NCBI RefSeq assembly: GCF_014203555.1
Contig: NZ_JACHJH010000001.1
Location: forward strand, 544,013-608,012
Reading direction: 5' to 3'
From: Streptomyces olivoverticillatus
GTDB taxonomy: Bacteria; Actinomycetota; Actinomycetes; Streptomycetales; Streptomycetaceae
DNA: 64,000 bases
A model generated the notes under the pieces. That model made no database searches. It was given only the letters and a program-made list of their open reading frames with translations, and was not told where the DNA came from. Below are positions 38,160-48,102 of this stretch, in pieces (the stretch's first letter is position 1; each line of letters begins with the position of its first letter). The position numbers were made by a program, and so were the translations under genes.

Positions 38160-38339
38160 TTACGAGACCGTGCGGCCGACCCGCTCGACTATGTAGAGCT
38201 GCTGGTGCCCGCGGGCGTCCAGCCGGTCGACCACGCGCTCGGCCTCGGTTCTCGTGGCGTAGCGCCCGACGCGGTAGCGGTTGCCGTTTTCATCCTGGCG
38301 GATGACCAGCCAGGGCAGGACCGGTCCGGTGTCAGTCAT
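38160..38339 (-). CDS. Small SPOR-like protein (59 residues)
   Basis: The product MTDTGPVLPWLVIRQDENGN...VGRYATRTEAERVVDRLDAR...YIVERVG has the beta-alpha-beta pattern of a single SPOR repeat: YRVGRYATRTEAERV and a final strand. Unlike classic SPOR proteins it has no signal peptide or membrane anchor. GGGAGG lies about eight bases upstream of ATG 38339. It lies downstream of the APC permease gene with its own start region. Short soluble SPOR proteins of this kind are frequent in Streptomyces; their function is not known to me. Confidence 0.7.
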   Translation of the reverse strand: MTDTGPVLPWLVIRQDENGNRYRVGRYATRTEAERVVDRLDARGHQQLYIVERVGRTVS

Positions 38340-38494
38340 CGCTCCTGCCCTCCCGCCGCCGCGCGCACCGGCGCACGCCCTTCGGCATACCTTCCGAAGA
38401 AACCGCAGTCCGCATATGCCCGAGCGTACGCCCGACCTTTACACAGCGGATACGGGTTTTCACGAAGAGGTATGCATTCGGCCATGTGCGCGGG

Positions 38495-40135
38495 TCACTT
38501 GACCTCGGCGAGCTCCGCCTCGGCGCTCTCCTCGGCCACGGCTTCGGCCGCCAGTTCCTTCTCGGCCTGAACAAGGGTGGGGTTGCGCCACGAGCTGCGC
38601 ACGCCCCACACGTAGAAGCCGAGCGCGATCAGCGCGACCAGCAGCATGTCCCAGCCTTCGGGGAGGTACCCCTGGCCGTTGAACTTGGTGCTGCCGGCCC
38701 AGGAGACGGCCGCCATCACGAAGAGGTAGCCGACCATCCAGGCGCCGGCCTTCAGGTGCGGCTTGAGCACGGCCCACGGCTTGCGCAGCTCGTACCAGGC
38801 CCAGATCGGCAGACCGACCGCCATGAGCAGGATGACCTTGCCGGTCAGCGGCCACTTGGCCCAGTACAGGACGAGCGAGCCGAAGACCATCGCGACCGGC
38901 GCGATGACGGGCATGGCCTTGAGCATGACCGGGCGCTTGATGTCCGGGGCGATCCGGCGCAGCGACATCACGGCGACGGGGCCGGTGATGTAGGAGATGA
39001 CGGTCGCGACCGAGACGATCTCGGCGAGCGAGCCCCAGCCGCGGAACACGGCGAGGAACAGGAAGGCCACGACGAGGTTGAGCAGCAGGGCCGGGCGCGG
39101 AACGCCCGTCTTCTTGTCGACCTTGCCGAAGACGCCCGGCAGGTGGCCGTTCTCCTGAACGCCGTGGATCATGCGCGAGGTGGTGGCCGCGTAGATCATG
39201 CCGGTGCCGGAAGGGGAGATGAAGGCGTCCGCGTAGAGGATGATCGCCAGCCAGTTCAGACCCCAGGCGATGGCCAGGTCGGCGAGCGGCGACTTGAAGG
39301 TGAGGGCCTTCCAGCCGGAGGCCAGGTCGGCGGACGGGACGGCCATCAGGAAGGCGACCTGGAGCGCGATGTAGATGACCAGCGCGATGAGGATCGAGCC
39401 GATGACGGCCTTGGGCAGCGACTTGCCCGGGTTACGGGCCTCGCCGGCCATGTTCAGCGGGGACTGGAAGCCGTTGTAGGCCCAGACGATGCCGGAGGTG
39501 GCGACGGCCGTGAAGACCGAGCTCCAGCCGTTCGGCGTGAAGCCGCCCGCCGTCTGGATGTTGTGCGTGTCGAAGTGCGCGTACATCAGGGCGCCGGCGG
39601 TCAGGGCCGGGACGACGATCTTGAAGACCGTGATCGCGTTGTTGGTCTTCGCGAACAGGCTGATCGCGAACCAGTTGAGGAAGAAGTAGAAGACCAGCAG
39701 GACGCTGGCGAGGGCGACACCGCTGCCCGTCAGCTCCTTGCCGTCGTACAGGCCCTTGGCCCAGTCCCACTTCCAGGAGCTCATGTACTGCACGGAAGCG
39801 GTCGCCTCGCCGGGTATGACGGAGACGATCGCGAGCCAGTTGGCCCACGCGGCGAGATAGCCCGCCAGGGAGCCGTGCGAGTACTGGCCGTAGCGGACCA
39901 TGCCGCCGGCCTTCGGGAACATCGCGCCGAGCTCGCTGTAGGTGAGCGCGATCGTCAGTGCGACGGCTGCGCCGATGACCCAGGCGCAGATCGCGGCGGG
40001 ACCAGCGATGCCGGCCGCCCGCTGGGCCCCGAAGAGCCAGCCGGAGCCGATGATCGACCCGAGGCCCACGGCCGTCAGCGCCACCGGACCAAGGGTCCGG
40101 CGGTAATTGGAGTGGGAACCCTGTTCGGTACTCAA
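38495..40135 (-). CDS. APC-family amino acid permease
   Basis: A 546-residue cation-linked amino acid transporter with about twelve to thirteen transmembrane segments. The TM1 motif GLGSIIGSGWLFG and the GEARNPGKSLPKAV loop are hallmarks of the APC superfamily. The C-terminus is acidic and cytoplasmic. I take TTG 40135 (LSTEQGSHSNYRRTLG) as start because AGGAG lies about nine bases upstream (complement of 40145-40149); a longer frame adds 19 basic residues. It is transcribed in the same direction as the GntR regulator upstream, which probably controls it (inference). Confidence 0.85.
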   Translation of the reverse strand: MSTEQGSHSNYRRTLGPVALTAVGLGSIIGSGWLFGAQRAAGIAGPAAICAWVIGAAVALTIALTYSELGAMFPKAGGMVRYGQYSHGSLAGYLAAWANWLAIVSVIPGEATASVQYMSSWKWDWAKGLYDGKELTGSGVALASVLLVFYFFLNWFAISLFAKTNNAITVFKIVVPALTAGALMYAHFDTHNIQTAGGFTPNGWSSVFTAVATSGIVWAYNGFQSPLNMAGEARNPGKSLPKAVIGSILIALVIYIALQVAFLMAVPSADLASGWKALTFKSPLADLAIAWGLNWLAIILYADAFISPSGTGMIYAATTSRMIHGVQENGHLPGVFGKVDKKTGVPRPALLLNLVVAFLFLAVFRGWGSLAEIVSVATVISYITGPVAVMSLRRIAPDIKRPVMLKAMPVIAPVAMVFGSLVLYWAKWPLTGKVILLMAVGLPIWAWYELRKPWAVLKPHLKAGAWMVGYLFVMAAVSWAGSTKFNGQGYLPEGWDMLLVALIALGFYVWGVRSSWRNPTLVQAEKELAAEAVAEESAEAELAEVK

Positions 40136-40416
40136 CGCCCCGGCTCTCCTTTTCTTTCGTACTCCCCCACGGCAGGACACAAACCGCGCCATCGTACGAG
40201 CGATTTGGCCGAGTTGATTCCGCCAAAGGGCCCTGACCTGGCCCTATGTGAGTTTTGCAACAACGGAACCCGCACCTCCGTACCCACCCGAACCGGGGCA
40301 AAGGCATCACTTCCTACCCGCTGGTACGGACCAACGGGCAGGCATTCCAGACGTTGCGAAACTGACTCCGGAGTAAGCCGAAGGGCGCCGCGGAGGCGTT
40401 CACATGCGCGTCACGG

Positions 40417-41169
40417 CTACTTCACCGGCAGGTGGTATGCCACCCGGAACCGCTCGGCGAGCATGATCACATCCGCCGTCTCCACCGGGCAGCCGCCCGC
40501 GAAGTACGTGCGCGAGACGACCAGGACGCAGTGGCCGGGCACCCCGCCCAGCGCCAGCGTCTCCTCGGCGAGCCCGGGGCGCGCCCCGACCTCCTCGGTG
40601 ACGTTGTCCACGATCAGGTCGATGGCGGCCATCCGCTCGACCACCCCGCGCCCGGCCAGCGGCCCCTCCTCGGGCAGCATCACGGGCGTGCGCCCGGTGA
40701 CCGCCAGGGGCTCCCAGGAGATGGAGAGCATCGCGGGCTCGCCGCCGGAGCGGAAGAGGTAGTCCGTGCGCATCACGCGGTCGCCCGCGGTGATGTGCAG
40801 CCGCCGGGCGACGGCCGCATCGGCCACGGTCTGCTCGCTGCGCGACTCCCAGGTGCCCTTCACCCGGTCGTCGGCCTGCTCCTGGCGGAAGGGGCTGGAC
40901 TCGCCGATGGCGCGATATCCCGTGCGCACCACGGAGCGCGGCACGGGCTGCTCGCGGACGTAGGTGCCCGAGCCGGAGCGCCCTTCGACCAGGCCCTCGG
41001 CCATCAGGACCTTGCGGGCCTCCAGGGCGACGGTGTCGGAGACGCCGTACTGCTCACGGATCCGGGCCTGGGAAGGGAGCCGGGTGTGCGGCGGCAGCTC
41101 GCCTGCGACGATTTTCTGCCGGAGATCGCCGGCGACGCGAAGGTATGCGGGCTGGTCACCGAAGGCCAC
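40417..41169 (-). CDS. GntR-family transcriptional regulator (UTRA effector domain)
   Basis: A 250-residue repressor-type regulator. The winged helix (about 6-72) contains LPSQARIREQYGVSDTVALE and the wing GRSGSGTYV. The UTRA ligand domain spans about 95-240 (GDRVMRTDYLFRSGGEPAML; EEVGARPGLAEE). I choose GTG 41169, preceded by GGGAG; other starts (GTG 41175, TTG 41199) add only a few residues. The matching palindrome TCACCA-N4-TGGTGA 77 bases upstream is a candidate autoregulatory operator. The APC permease downstream is the likely target, its ligand probably an amino acid or derivative. Confidence 0.85.
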   Translation of the reverse strand: MAFGDQPAYLRVAGDLRQKIVAGELPPHTRLPSQARIREQYGVSDTVALEARKVLMAEGLVEGRSGSGTYVREQPVPRSVVRTGYRAIGESSPFRQEQADDRVKGTWESRSEQTVADAAVARRLHITAGDRVMRTDYLFRSGGEPAMLSISWEPLAVTGRTPVMLPEEGPLAGRGVVERMAAIDLIVDNVTEEVGARPGLAEETLALGGVPGHCVLVVSRTYFAGGCPVETADVIMLAERFRVAYHLPVK

Positions 41170-41245
41170 GTCCACTCCCAAGGGGTTGACAGTCCGCAAC
41201 AGCTTGGCAACCGTCGGTTGTGATCCGCAACTCTAGGCCAAGGAA

Positions 41246-41261
41246 TCACCAGATGTGGTGA
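41246..41261. promoter_or_regulatory. Candidate GntR operator (TCACCA-N4-TGGTGA)
   Basis: A perfect dyad upstream of the GntR/UTRA gene. Spacing and size suit a GntR dimer. Confidence 0.5.
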
Positions 41262-41343
41262 ATTGCAGTTCAGAGGCGTGTATCCGCAGTTCGCGGGCAC
41301 ATGCGGCGAGCACTCTCCGCAGGCACTTCCCCCTCGCACGCAA

Positions 41344-41385
41344 AAGGGCCGCCCCGCCTGCGTCTGCGCAGGTGGAGCGGCCCTT
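41344..41385 (-). terminator. Terminator of ychF
   Basis: 41344-41362 (AAGGGCCGCCCCGCCTGCG) pairs with 41367-41385, two non-Watson-Crick positions, 4-base loop. On the minus strand it ends in CTTTT, 31 bases past the ychF stop. Confidence 0.8.
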
Positions 41386-41415
41386 CCGAACGTTCTCGGA
41401 TGTTCTCAGGCGTTC

Positions 41416-42504
<1,089 letters not shown>

Positions 42505-42668
42505 GTGACGTCTTCCCGTAGTTCCCGTGAGAGCGCCCCCCGGCGGGGCCGGTCAACCAGTCTACGGGTCCGCGCCCCACACCCGCCCCGGACGGGCGAT
42601 TCGTCGAACGTACGGCCAAGGGGGCCCAAACGGCGTGTCCAACGCCGGAAACCTCCGGTGCCGCGACC

Positions 42669-42674
42669 TAGTTT
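42669..42674 (+). promoter_or_regulatory. Candidate -10 box (TAGTTT) for leaderless DUF6542 mRNA
   Basis: TAGTTT ends six bases before GTG 42681; no Shine-Dalgarno sequence or clear -35. Confidence 0.5.
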
Positions 42675-42680
42675 GGTCGC

Positions 42681-43271
42681 GTGGAGCAACCCAGCACACG
42701 CAGTCCCCAGCGCAATCAGCGCAAGGTCCGCCGGGGGTCCCCCGTGCCGCGGCCGGCCGCTCCCGTCGGCGAGCGCGGAAACACGGCCGCGGCCCGCGCC
42801 GGGCGGGGCCCCGCCCCGCTGCCCGCGGCCCGGCTGACCGGGCTCGGCAGCGGGCTGCTCACGGCGCTGGCGATGCTGGGCATCGGCGTGCTGGACGCAC
42901 GGTGGGCGCACTCCTCGCCGCACGTCTACGGGCTGTTCTTCCTGCTGGGCAGCGCGGCCTGTGCGCTGTGGGTGCGGCCGGCGGACCTGATGACGGCGCC
43001 GGTCAGCGCGCCCATCGCGTTCGCGGTCGGGGCGGTGCCGATCAGCGGAGGCGGCGGGGGATTCGCGGGCCGGCTGATGAACCTGGTCACCCTGTTGTCG
43101 CTGCATGCCGGGTGGCTGTACTCCGGCACGCTGCTGGCCGCGGTGATCGCGCTCGTCCGCAGGATCGTGCTGATCAGGACGCGACGGCGGGTCCGGCCGC
43201 GGAAGCGGCCATCGCAGCCCCCACGATCCCCGCGTTGTTCTCCAGACGAGCGGGCACGATACCGGCGCTGA
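42681..43271 (+). CDS. DUF6542 domain membrane protein
   Basis: A 196-residue protein with a basic N-terminal tail (about 1-50), a DUF6542-type membrane domain with four hydrophobic segments (about 53-72, 82-97, 108-122, 138-158; RLTGLGSGLLTALAMLGIGV and WVRPADLMTAPVSAPIAF), and a strongly basic C-terminal tail (RTRRRVRPRKRPSQPPRSPR). The last about 32 codons are antisense to the end of ppgK. GTG 42681 is chosen from the leaderless-type -10 box. Function unknown. Confidence 0.78.
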   Translation: MEQPSTRSPQRNQRKVRRGSPVPRPAAPVGERGNTAAARAGRGPAPLPAARLTGLGSGLLTALAMLGIGVLDARWAHSSPHVYGLFFLLGSAACALWVRPADLMTAPVSAPIAFAVGAVPISGGGGGFAGRLMNLVTLLSLHAGWLYSGTLLAAVIALVRRIVLIRTRRRVRPRKRPSQPPRSPRCSPDERARYRR

Positions 43272-43929
43272 CGCCCTCGATCAGCGGCAGGAACTTCTCC
43301 GCCTTGCGGCTGACCCCGCCGCCGATCACGAAGAGCGCGGGCGAGAGCAGCATCTCCACGTGGGCGAGGTAGCGCCCGACCCGCTTGGCCCAGCGGCTCC
43401 AGGTCAGGCCCTCCTCCTCCTTGACCCGGGTGGAGGCGCGCGTCTCGGCGTCGTGGCCCTGGAGCTCCAGGTGGCCGAGCTCGGTGTTGGGCACGAGGCG
43501 GCCGTCGATGAAGACGGCGCTGCCGATGCCCGTGCCGAAGGTCAGCACGACGACCGTGCCGCCGCGACCCCGCCCGGCGCCGAAGGCCATCTCGGCGAGC
43601 CCCGCGGCGTCGGCGTCGTTGAGCACGGTGACGGGCGCCTCCAGCCGCTCGCCGAGCAGCCCGGCGACGTCCTGCCCGATCCACTTCTTGGAGACGTTGG
43701 CGGCCGTCCGGGTGACACCGCCGACGACCACCCCGGGGAAGGTCACCCCCACCGGGCCCTGCCAGCCGAAGTGGTCCACCACCTGCCGGACGCCGTCGGC
43801 GACGGCGTCCGGGGTGGCCGGGTGGGGGGTGAGGACCTTGAAGCGCTCCTCGGCGAGCTCGCCCGCCGTCACGTCCACCGGGGCGCCCTTGATGCCCGAT
43901 CCGCCGATGTCCACGCCGAATACGTTCAT
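43174..43929 (-). CDS. ppgK: Polyphosphate glucokinase (ROK family)
   Basis: A 251-residue kinase that phosphorylates glucose using polyphosphate or ATP. The phosphate-1 motif DIGGSGIKGAPVD is near residues 6-18, and LNDADAAGLAE and VLTFGTGIGSAVFIDGRLVP carry the catalytic Asp and the adenosine/polyphosphate loops; ELGHLEL follows. Length and motifs fit PpgK rather than the zinc-containing GlkA type of ROK glucokinase. ATG 43929 lies seven bases after TAGCGT with no ribosome site. Its 3' end overlaps the convergent DUF6542 gene by 98 bases. Confidence 0.9.
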   Translation of the reverse strand: MNVFGVDIGGSGIKGAPVDVTAGELAEERFKVLTPHPATPDAVADGVRQVVDHFGWQGPVGVTFPGVVVGGVTRTAANVSKKWIGQDVAGLLGERLEAPVTVLNDADAAGLAEMAFGAGRGRGGTVVVLTFGTGIGSAVFIDGRLVPNTELGHLELQGHDAETRASTRVKEEEGLTWSRWAKRVGRYLAHVEMLLSPALFVIGGGVSRKAEKFLPLIEGVSAGIVPARLENNAGIVGAAMAASAAGPAVAS

Positions 43930-43936
43930 GCCGACC

Positions 43937-43942
43937 ACGCTA
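43937..43942 (-). promoter_or_regulatory. Candidate -10 box (TAGCGT) for leaderless ppgK mRNA
   Basis: TAGCGT on the minus strand ends seven bases before the ppgK ATG. Confidence 0.45.
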
Positions 43943-43959
43943 AGGGCCGACGTGCGTGA

Positions 43960-44949
43960 TTACCCCTCGGACGGGGACGCCAGCTCCGCGGCCTCGGACC
44001 GCAGGTCCCGGCGCAGCTCCTTGGGGAGGGAGAAGGTGATGGACTCCTTGGCGGCCGTGACGACCTCCACGTCCTCGAAGCCGCGGTGGGCCAGCCACTC
44101 CAGGACGCCCTGGACGAGGATCTCCGGGACGGAGGCGCCGGAGGTGACGCCGACCGTGCTCACACCCTCCAGCCAGGCCTCGTCGATCTCCTCGGCGTAG
44201 TCCACCAGGTGGGCGTCGCGCGCGCCGGCGCCGAGGGCGACCTCGACCAGGCGGACGGAGTTCGAGGAGTTCTTGGAGCCGACGACGATGACGAGGTCGG
44301 CCTCGGCGCCCATCTGCTTGACGGCCGTCTGCCGGTTCTGCGTGGCGTAGCAGATGTCGTCGCTGGGCGGCGAGAGGAGGTTGGGGAAGCGGCCCTTGAG
44401 GGCGTCGACCGTCTCCATCGTCTCGTCGACGGACAGGGTGGTCTGGGAGAGCCAGACGACCTTGTCGGGGTCGCGGACCTCCACGTTCGCCACAGCGCCG
44501 GGGCCGTCGACGAGCGTGATGTGCTCGGGGGCCTCGCCGCTGGTGCCGATGACCTCTTCGTGGCCCTCGTGGCCGATGAGGAGGATGTCGTAGTCGTCCT
44601 TGGCGAAGCGGACGGCTTCCTTGTGGACCTTGGTGACCAGCGGGCAGGTCGCGTCGATGGTGGCGAGCTTGCCGCGCGCGGCCTCCTCGTGGACGACCGG
44701 GGCGACGCCGTGCGCGGAGAAGATGACGATGTTGCCCTCGGGCACCTCGGCCGTCTCCTCGACGAAGATGGCGCCCTTCTTCTCCAGCGTCTTGACCACG
44801 TACTTGTTGTGCACGATCTCGTGACGCACGTAGACGGGCGCGCCGTACTGCTCCAGAGCCTTCTCGACGGCAATCACGGCACGGTCGACGCCCGCGCAGT
44901 AACCACGCGGGGCGGCGAGCAGGACCTTGCGGGAGGTCTTAGCAGTCAT
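43960..44949 (-). CDS. ispH: 4-hydroxy-3-methylbut-2-enyl diphosphate reductase
   Basis: A 329-residue [4Fe-4S] enzyme, the last step of the MEP isoprenoid pathway, giving IPP and DMAPP. Cluster cysteines are Cys18 (PRGYCAGV), Cys102 (DATCPLV) and Cys200 ([11 protein letters not shown]). The acid/base region TSGEAPEH and the diphosphate-binding GSKNSSNS are present. ATG 44949 lies seven bases after TACGAT with no Shine-Dalgarno sequence; an upstream GTG adds three residues. Confidence 0.95.
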   Translation of the reverse strand: MTAKTSRKVLLAAPRGYCAGVDRAVIAVEKALEQYGAPVYVRHEIVHNKYVVKTLEKKGAIFVEETAEVPEGNIVIFSAHGVAPVVHEEAARGKLATIDATCPLVTKVHKEAVRFAKDDYDILLIGHEGHEEVIGTSGEAPEHITLVDGPGAVANVEVRDPDKVVWLSQTTLSVDETMETVDALKGRFPNLLSPPSDDICYATQNRQTAVKQMGAEADLVIVVGSKNSSNSVRLVEVALGAGARDAHLVDYAEEIDEAWLEGVSTVGVTSGASVPEILVQGVLEWLAHRGFEDVEVVTAAKESITFSLPKELRRDLRSEAAELASPSEG

Positions 44950-44956
44950 GCCCACC

Positions 44957-44962
44957 ATCGTA
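44957..44962 (-). promoter_or_regulatory. Candidate -10 box (TACGAT) for leaderless ispH mRNA
   Basis: TACGAT on the minus strand ends seven bases before the ispH ATG. Confidence 0.45.
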
Positions 44963-45060
44963 CGGGGCCCGTTTCACCGGCGTGGCCCGCCCGTCCGGGG
45001 CGTGCCGACGCCGAATACTGGCGACGGCCGGGGCGGCCGGCCGGTCGAGGAGGGCAGCCC

Positions 45061-46410
45061 GTGTCCGCATCCGCACCGCCCGCCGCGGGCGACGGCTCGC
45101 TCCGCCGCGCGCTCTCCTTCCGCGATCTGGTCGTCTACGGTCTGCTCTTCATCGCGCCCATGGCACCGGTGGGCGTCTTCGGCACGCTGGACGCCAGGTC
45201 GCACGGGGCGGTCGCGCCCGTCTACGCGGTGGCGACCTGCGCCATGGCCTTCACCGCCTGTTCGTACGCGCAGATGGTGCGGGTCGCGCCGCGGGCGGGC
45301 TCGGTCTACACCTACGCGCGCGTGGGGCTCGGCGAGGCTGCGGGGTTCGTCGCCGGGTGGATGGCGATGCTCGACTACCTGCTGATCCCGGCGGTCGCCT
45401 ACCTCTTCTCGGGCATCGCCCTGCACGCGCTGGTGCCGGCGGTGGCGCAGTGGGTGTGGACAGCGGCCGCGGTGGTGGTGACGACCGCCCTCAACCTGGC
45501 GGGGGTGCGGACCGCGGCGCTGGCCGGGTTCTGGGTGCTGGTGCTGGAGCTGGCGGTGCTGGCCGTCTTCGTGGTGGCGGCGGTGGTCGCGCTGGCGCAC
45601 GACGGCGCGCGGCGGGGGTGGCTCACACCGCTGGCCGGGGAGGGCGGGTTCTCGGCGGCGGCGGTGCTGGGGGGCGTGTCGGTGGCGGTGCTGTCGTTCC
45701 TGGGCTTCGATGCGATCGCCGCGTTCGCGGAGGAGTCCGCGGGGGGCTCGGAGCGGGTGGCGCGGGCGGTGGTCACGTGTCTGGTGGCGGCCGGTGTGCT
45801 GTTCGTGGTGCAGACGTATCTGGTGGCGCTGCTCGCCCCGATGTCCGCGGCCGAGCTCGCGGCCGCGCCGGGCAGGCAGGGTGCGGCGTTCTACGACACG
45901 GTGGACGCCGCGTCGGGGCTCTGGCTGCACCACGTGGTGGCGGCGAGCAAGGCGGTCGGGGCGGCCTTCGCGGCGCTGGCGGGCCAGGCGGCGGCCGGGC
46001 GGCTGCTGTTCGCGATGGCGCGCGACCGCCGGCTGCCGGGGCTGCTGGCGAAGGTGGACCGGGGTTCGGGCGCTCCGCGGGCCGCACTCCTGGGCGCGGC
46101 GGCGGTGACGCTGGTGGCGGCGGTGTGGGCGGCCCGGCGCGACGACGGCCTGGACCGGCTGGTGTCGGTGGTGGACGTGGGTGCCCTGACGGCCTTCGCC
46201 CTGCTGCACCTGTCGGTGATCGGCTGGTTCCGCCGACAGCGCGGGGCGCTGCGCCCGGTGGTCCACGTGATGGTGCCGCTGGCCGGACTGGCAGTGGTGG
46301 CCGCGGTCATCGCGACGGCCGCGGGGGCGGCCCAGGCAGTGGGCGCCCTGTGGCTGGCGGCGGGGCTGGGGGTGCTGGGGGCACAGGCGGTGCGGCGGAC
46401 GACAGGCTGA
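45061..46410 (+). CDS. APC-family amino acid permease
   Basis: A 449-residue transporter with about twelve transmembrane segments, shorter than the one at 38495. The opening FRDLVVYGLLFIAPMAPVGV replaces the usual glycine-rich TM1, and AFAEESAGGSERVARAVVTC is the conserved loop after TM6. GTG 45061 follows GAGGAGGG with a 6-base spacer; longer in-frame readings are antisense to ispH. It is divergent from ispH. The sequence is Ala/Val/Leu-rich with a high share of G-ending codons. Substrate unknown. Confidence 0.83.
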   Translation: MSASAPPAAGDGSLRRALSFRDLVVYGLLFIAPMAPVGVFGTLDARSHGAVAPVYAVATCAMAFTACSYAQMVRVAPRAGSVYTYARVGLGEAAGFVAGWMAMLDYLLIPAVAYLFSGIALHALVPAVAQWVWTAAAVVVTTALNLAGVRTAALAGFWVLVLELAVLAVFVVAAVVALAHDGARRGWLTPLAGEGGFSAAAVLGGVSVAVLSFLGFDAIAAFAEESAGGSERVARAVVTCLVAAGVLFVVQTYLVALLAPMSAAELAAAPGRQGAAFYDTVDAASGLWLHHVVAASKAVGAAFAALAGQAAAGRLLFAMARDRRLPGLLAKVDRGSGAPRAALLGAAAVTLVAAVWAARRDDGLDRLVSVVDVGALTAFALLHLSVIGWFRRQRGALRPVVHVMVPLAGLAVVAAVIATAAGAAQAVGALWLAAGLGVLGAQAVRRTTG

Positions 46411-46464
46411 GCGAGGCCGTGCCTGCGCCTGTTCGTACCGCCCCGGGCTGTCGGTGGCCGCCGC

Positions 46465-46470
46465 TAGGCT
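46465..46470 (+). promoter_or_regulatory. Candidate -10 box (TAGGCT) for leaderless xseA mRNA
   Basis: TAGGCT ends six bases before ATG 46477, with no ribosome site. Confidence 0.5.
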
Positions 46471-46476
46471 CGGCGC

Positions 46477-47697
46477 ATGGCTGTCAACACCTCGCCGGAT
46501 GCGCCGCTGCCCGTAGGACAGGTCTCCCGCATGATCGGCGGCTGGATCGACCGCCTCGGGGCCGTCTGGGTCGAGGGGCAGATCACCCAGCTCTCCCGGC
46601 GCCCCGGTGCCGGCGTCGTGTTCCTGACGTTGCGTGACCCCTCGCACGACGTCTCGCTGTCCGTGACGTGCTACCGCGCGGTCTTCGACCGGGTCGCCGA
46701 CGTCGTCTCGGAGGGCGCGCGGGTCGTCGTGCTCGCCAAGCCCGAGTGGTACGCGCCGCGCGGCCAGCTGTCGCTGCGGGCGACCGAGATCAGGCCGGTG
46801 GGCGTCGGCGAGCTGCTGGCCCGGCTCGAGCAGTTGAAGAAGGCGCTGGCCGCGGAGGGGCTGTTCGCCGCCGAGCGCAAGCGGCCGCTGCCGTTCCTGC
46901 CGCAGCTGATCGGGCTGGTGTGCGGCCGTGCCTCGGCCGCCGAGCGCGATGTGCTGGAGAACGCCCGGCACCGCTGGCCCGCCGTCCGCTTCGAGGTGCG
47001 CAACGTCCCCGTGCAGGGGGTCCACGCGGTGCCGAGCGTCATGGAGGCGGTCAAGGAGCTGGACGCCGCCCCCGAGGTGGACGTGATCATCGTGGCCCGC
47101 GGCGGCGGCAGCGTGGAGGACCTGCTGCCGTTCTCCGACGAGCAGCTCGTCCGGGCGGTGTCCGCCTGCCGTACGCCCGTGGTGTCGGCGATCGGGCACG
47201 AGCCGGACACCCCGCTCCTCGATCTGGTCGCCGACCTGCGCGCCTCGACGCCGACGGACGCGGCGAAGCGGGTCGTGCCGGACGTGGGCGAGGAGCTGGC
47301 GCGGGTGCGGCAGTTGCGCGAGCGCGCGCTGCGCTGTGTCACCGCGCACCTGGACCGGGAGGAGCGCGGCCTCGCGGCGGCGCGGGCGCGGCCGTGCATG
47401 GAGCGGCCGCAGCGGATGGTGGAGGAGCGCGAGGAGCAGATCGCCGCGCTCGAGGGCCGGGCCCGCCGCACGCTCGGGCATCTGCTGGACCGTGCGGAGT
47501 CCGAGCTCACCCACACCCACGCCCGGGTGGTCGCCCTCTCCCCCGCGGCGACCCTGCGCCGCGGCTATGCGGTGCTGCAGCACGCCGACGGCTCGGTGGT
47601 GCGGGCGGCGGCGGAGGTGGCGGCCGAGGAGGAGCTGCGGGCGCGGGTCGCGGAGGGCGAGTTCGCGGTGCGGGCCCTTGTCACACCTACCGAATAG
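46477..47697 (+). CDS. xseA: Exodeoxyribonuclease VII large subunit
   Basis: The 406-residue catalytic subunit of Exo VII, which degrades single-stranded DNA from both ends. The N-terminal OB fold (about 10-105) is followed by the nuclease domain ([60 protein letters not shown]) and a helical C-terminal region that binds XseB. It is followed at 10 bases by xseB. ATG 46477 has no Shine-Dalgarno sequence. Confidence 0.94.
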   Translation: MAVNTSPDAPLPVGQVSRMIGGWIDRLGAVWVEGQITQLSRRPGAGVVFLTLRDPSHDVSLSVTCYRAVFDRVADVVSEGARVVVLAKPEWYAPRGQLSLRATEIRPVGVGELLARLEQLKKALAAEGLFAAERKRPLPFLPQLIGLVCGRASAAERDVLENARHRWPAVRFEVRNVPVQGVHAVPSVMEAVKELDAAPEVDVIIVARGGGSVEDLLPFSDEQLVRAVSACRTPVVSAIGHEPDTPLLDLVADLRASTPTDAAKRVVPDVGEELARVRQLRERALRCVTAHLDREERGLAAARARPCMERPQRMVEEREEQIAALEGRARRTLGHLLDRAESELTHTHARVVALSPAATLRRGYAVLQHADGSVVRAAAEVAAEEELRARVAEGEFAVRALVTPTE

Positions 47698-47707
47698 GCT
47701 GGAGCGC

Positions 47708-47962
47708 ATGGCGACGACGACAGGCGGGGCAGTGGAGGATCTCGACGCCCTGGGCTACGAGCAGGCGCGGGACGAGCTGATCGACGTGGTGCGCCGCCTG
47801 GAGGCGGGCGGCACCTCGCTGGAGGAGTCGCTGGCCCTGTGGGAGCGGGGCGAGGCGCTGGCCAAGGTGTGCCGCCGCTGGCTGGAGGGCGCGCGGGCGC
47901 GGCTGGACGCGGCGCTGGCAGAGGAAGACCAAGCGGAAGCCGAAGCGGAACCCGAGGGCTAA
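47708..47962 (+). CDS. xseB: Exodeoxyribonuclease VII small subunit
   Basis: An 84-residue helical subunit (LGYEQARDELIDVVRRLEAG; TSLEESLALWERGEALAKVC) that coats the XseA stalk. ATG 47708 has GGAG at 47701-47704. The same stretch also reads TAGGCT-N7-ATG, the TAG being the xseA stop, so a second, leaderless start of transcription is possible. The tail is acidic (EEDQAEAEAE). Confidence 0.92.
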   Translation: MATTTGGAVEDLDALGYEQARDELIDVVRRLEAGGTSLEESLALWERGEALAKVCRRWLEGARARLDAALAEEDQAEAEAEPEG

Positions 47963-47965
47963 AGC

Positions 47966-47980
47966 AGCCCCCTGGGGGCT
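47966..47980 (+). terminator. Short hairpin after xseB
   Basis: AGCCCCCTGGGGGCT is a 7-bp inverted repeat with a 1-base centre immediately after the xseB stop; a weak terminator at best. Confidence 0.3.
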
Positions 47981-48030
47981 GAGCCATCAGCAAGCACGTT
48001 GTGAGGTGGGTCTCACGCGCCCTCGTTTTA

Positions 48031-48060
48031 GTTGAAAGTTAATCTATTTCCTCGTAGATT
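48031..48060 (+). promoter_or_regulatory. AT-rich promoter/operator region of the RutE-like reductase gene
   Basis: GTTGAAAGTTAATCTATT lies in an AT-rich island in otherwise GC-rich DNA, followed by the dyad AATCTA-N8-TAGATT (48041-48060). The layout suggests a MarR/HxlR-type operator overlapping the promoter. Confidence 0.45.
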
Positions 48061-48102
48061 GGCTGTTGCCAGCTTGGAAATCCCGCTTTACGAGGTGCCC
48101 CC

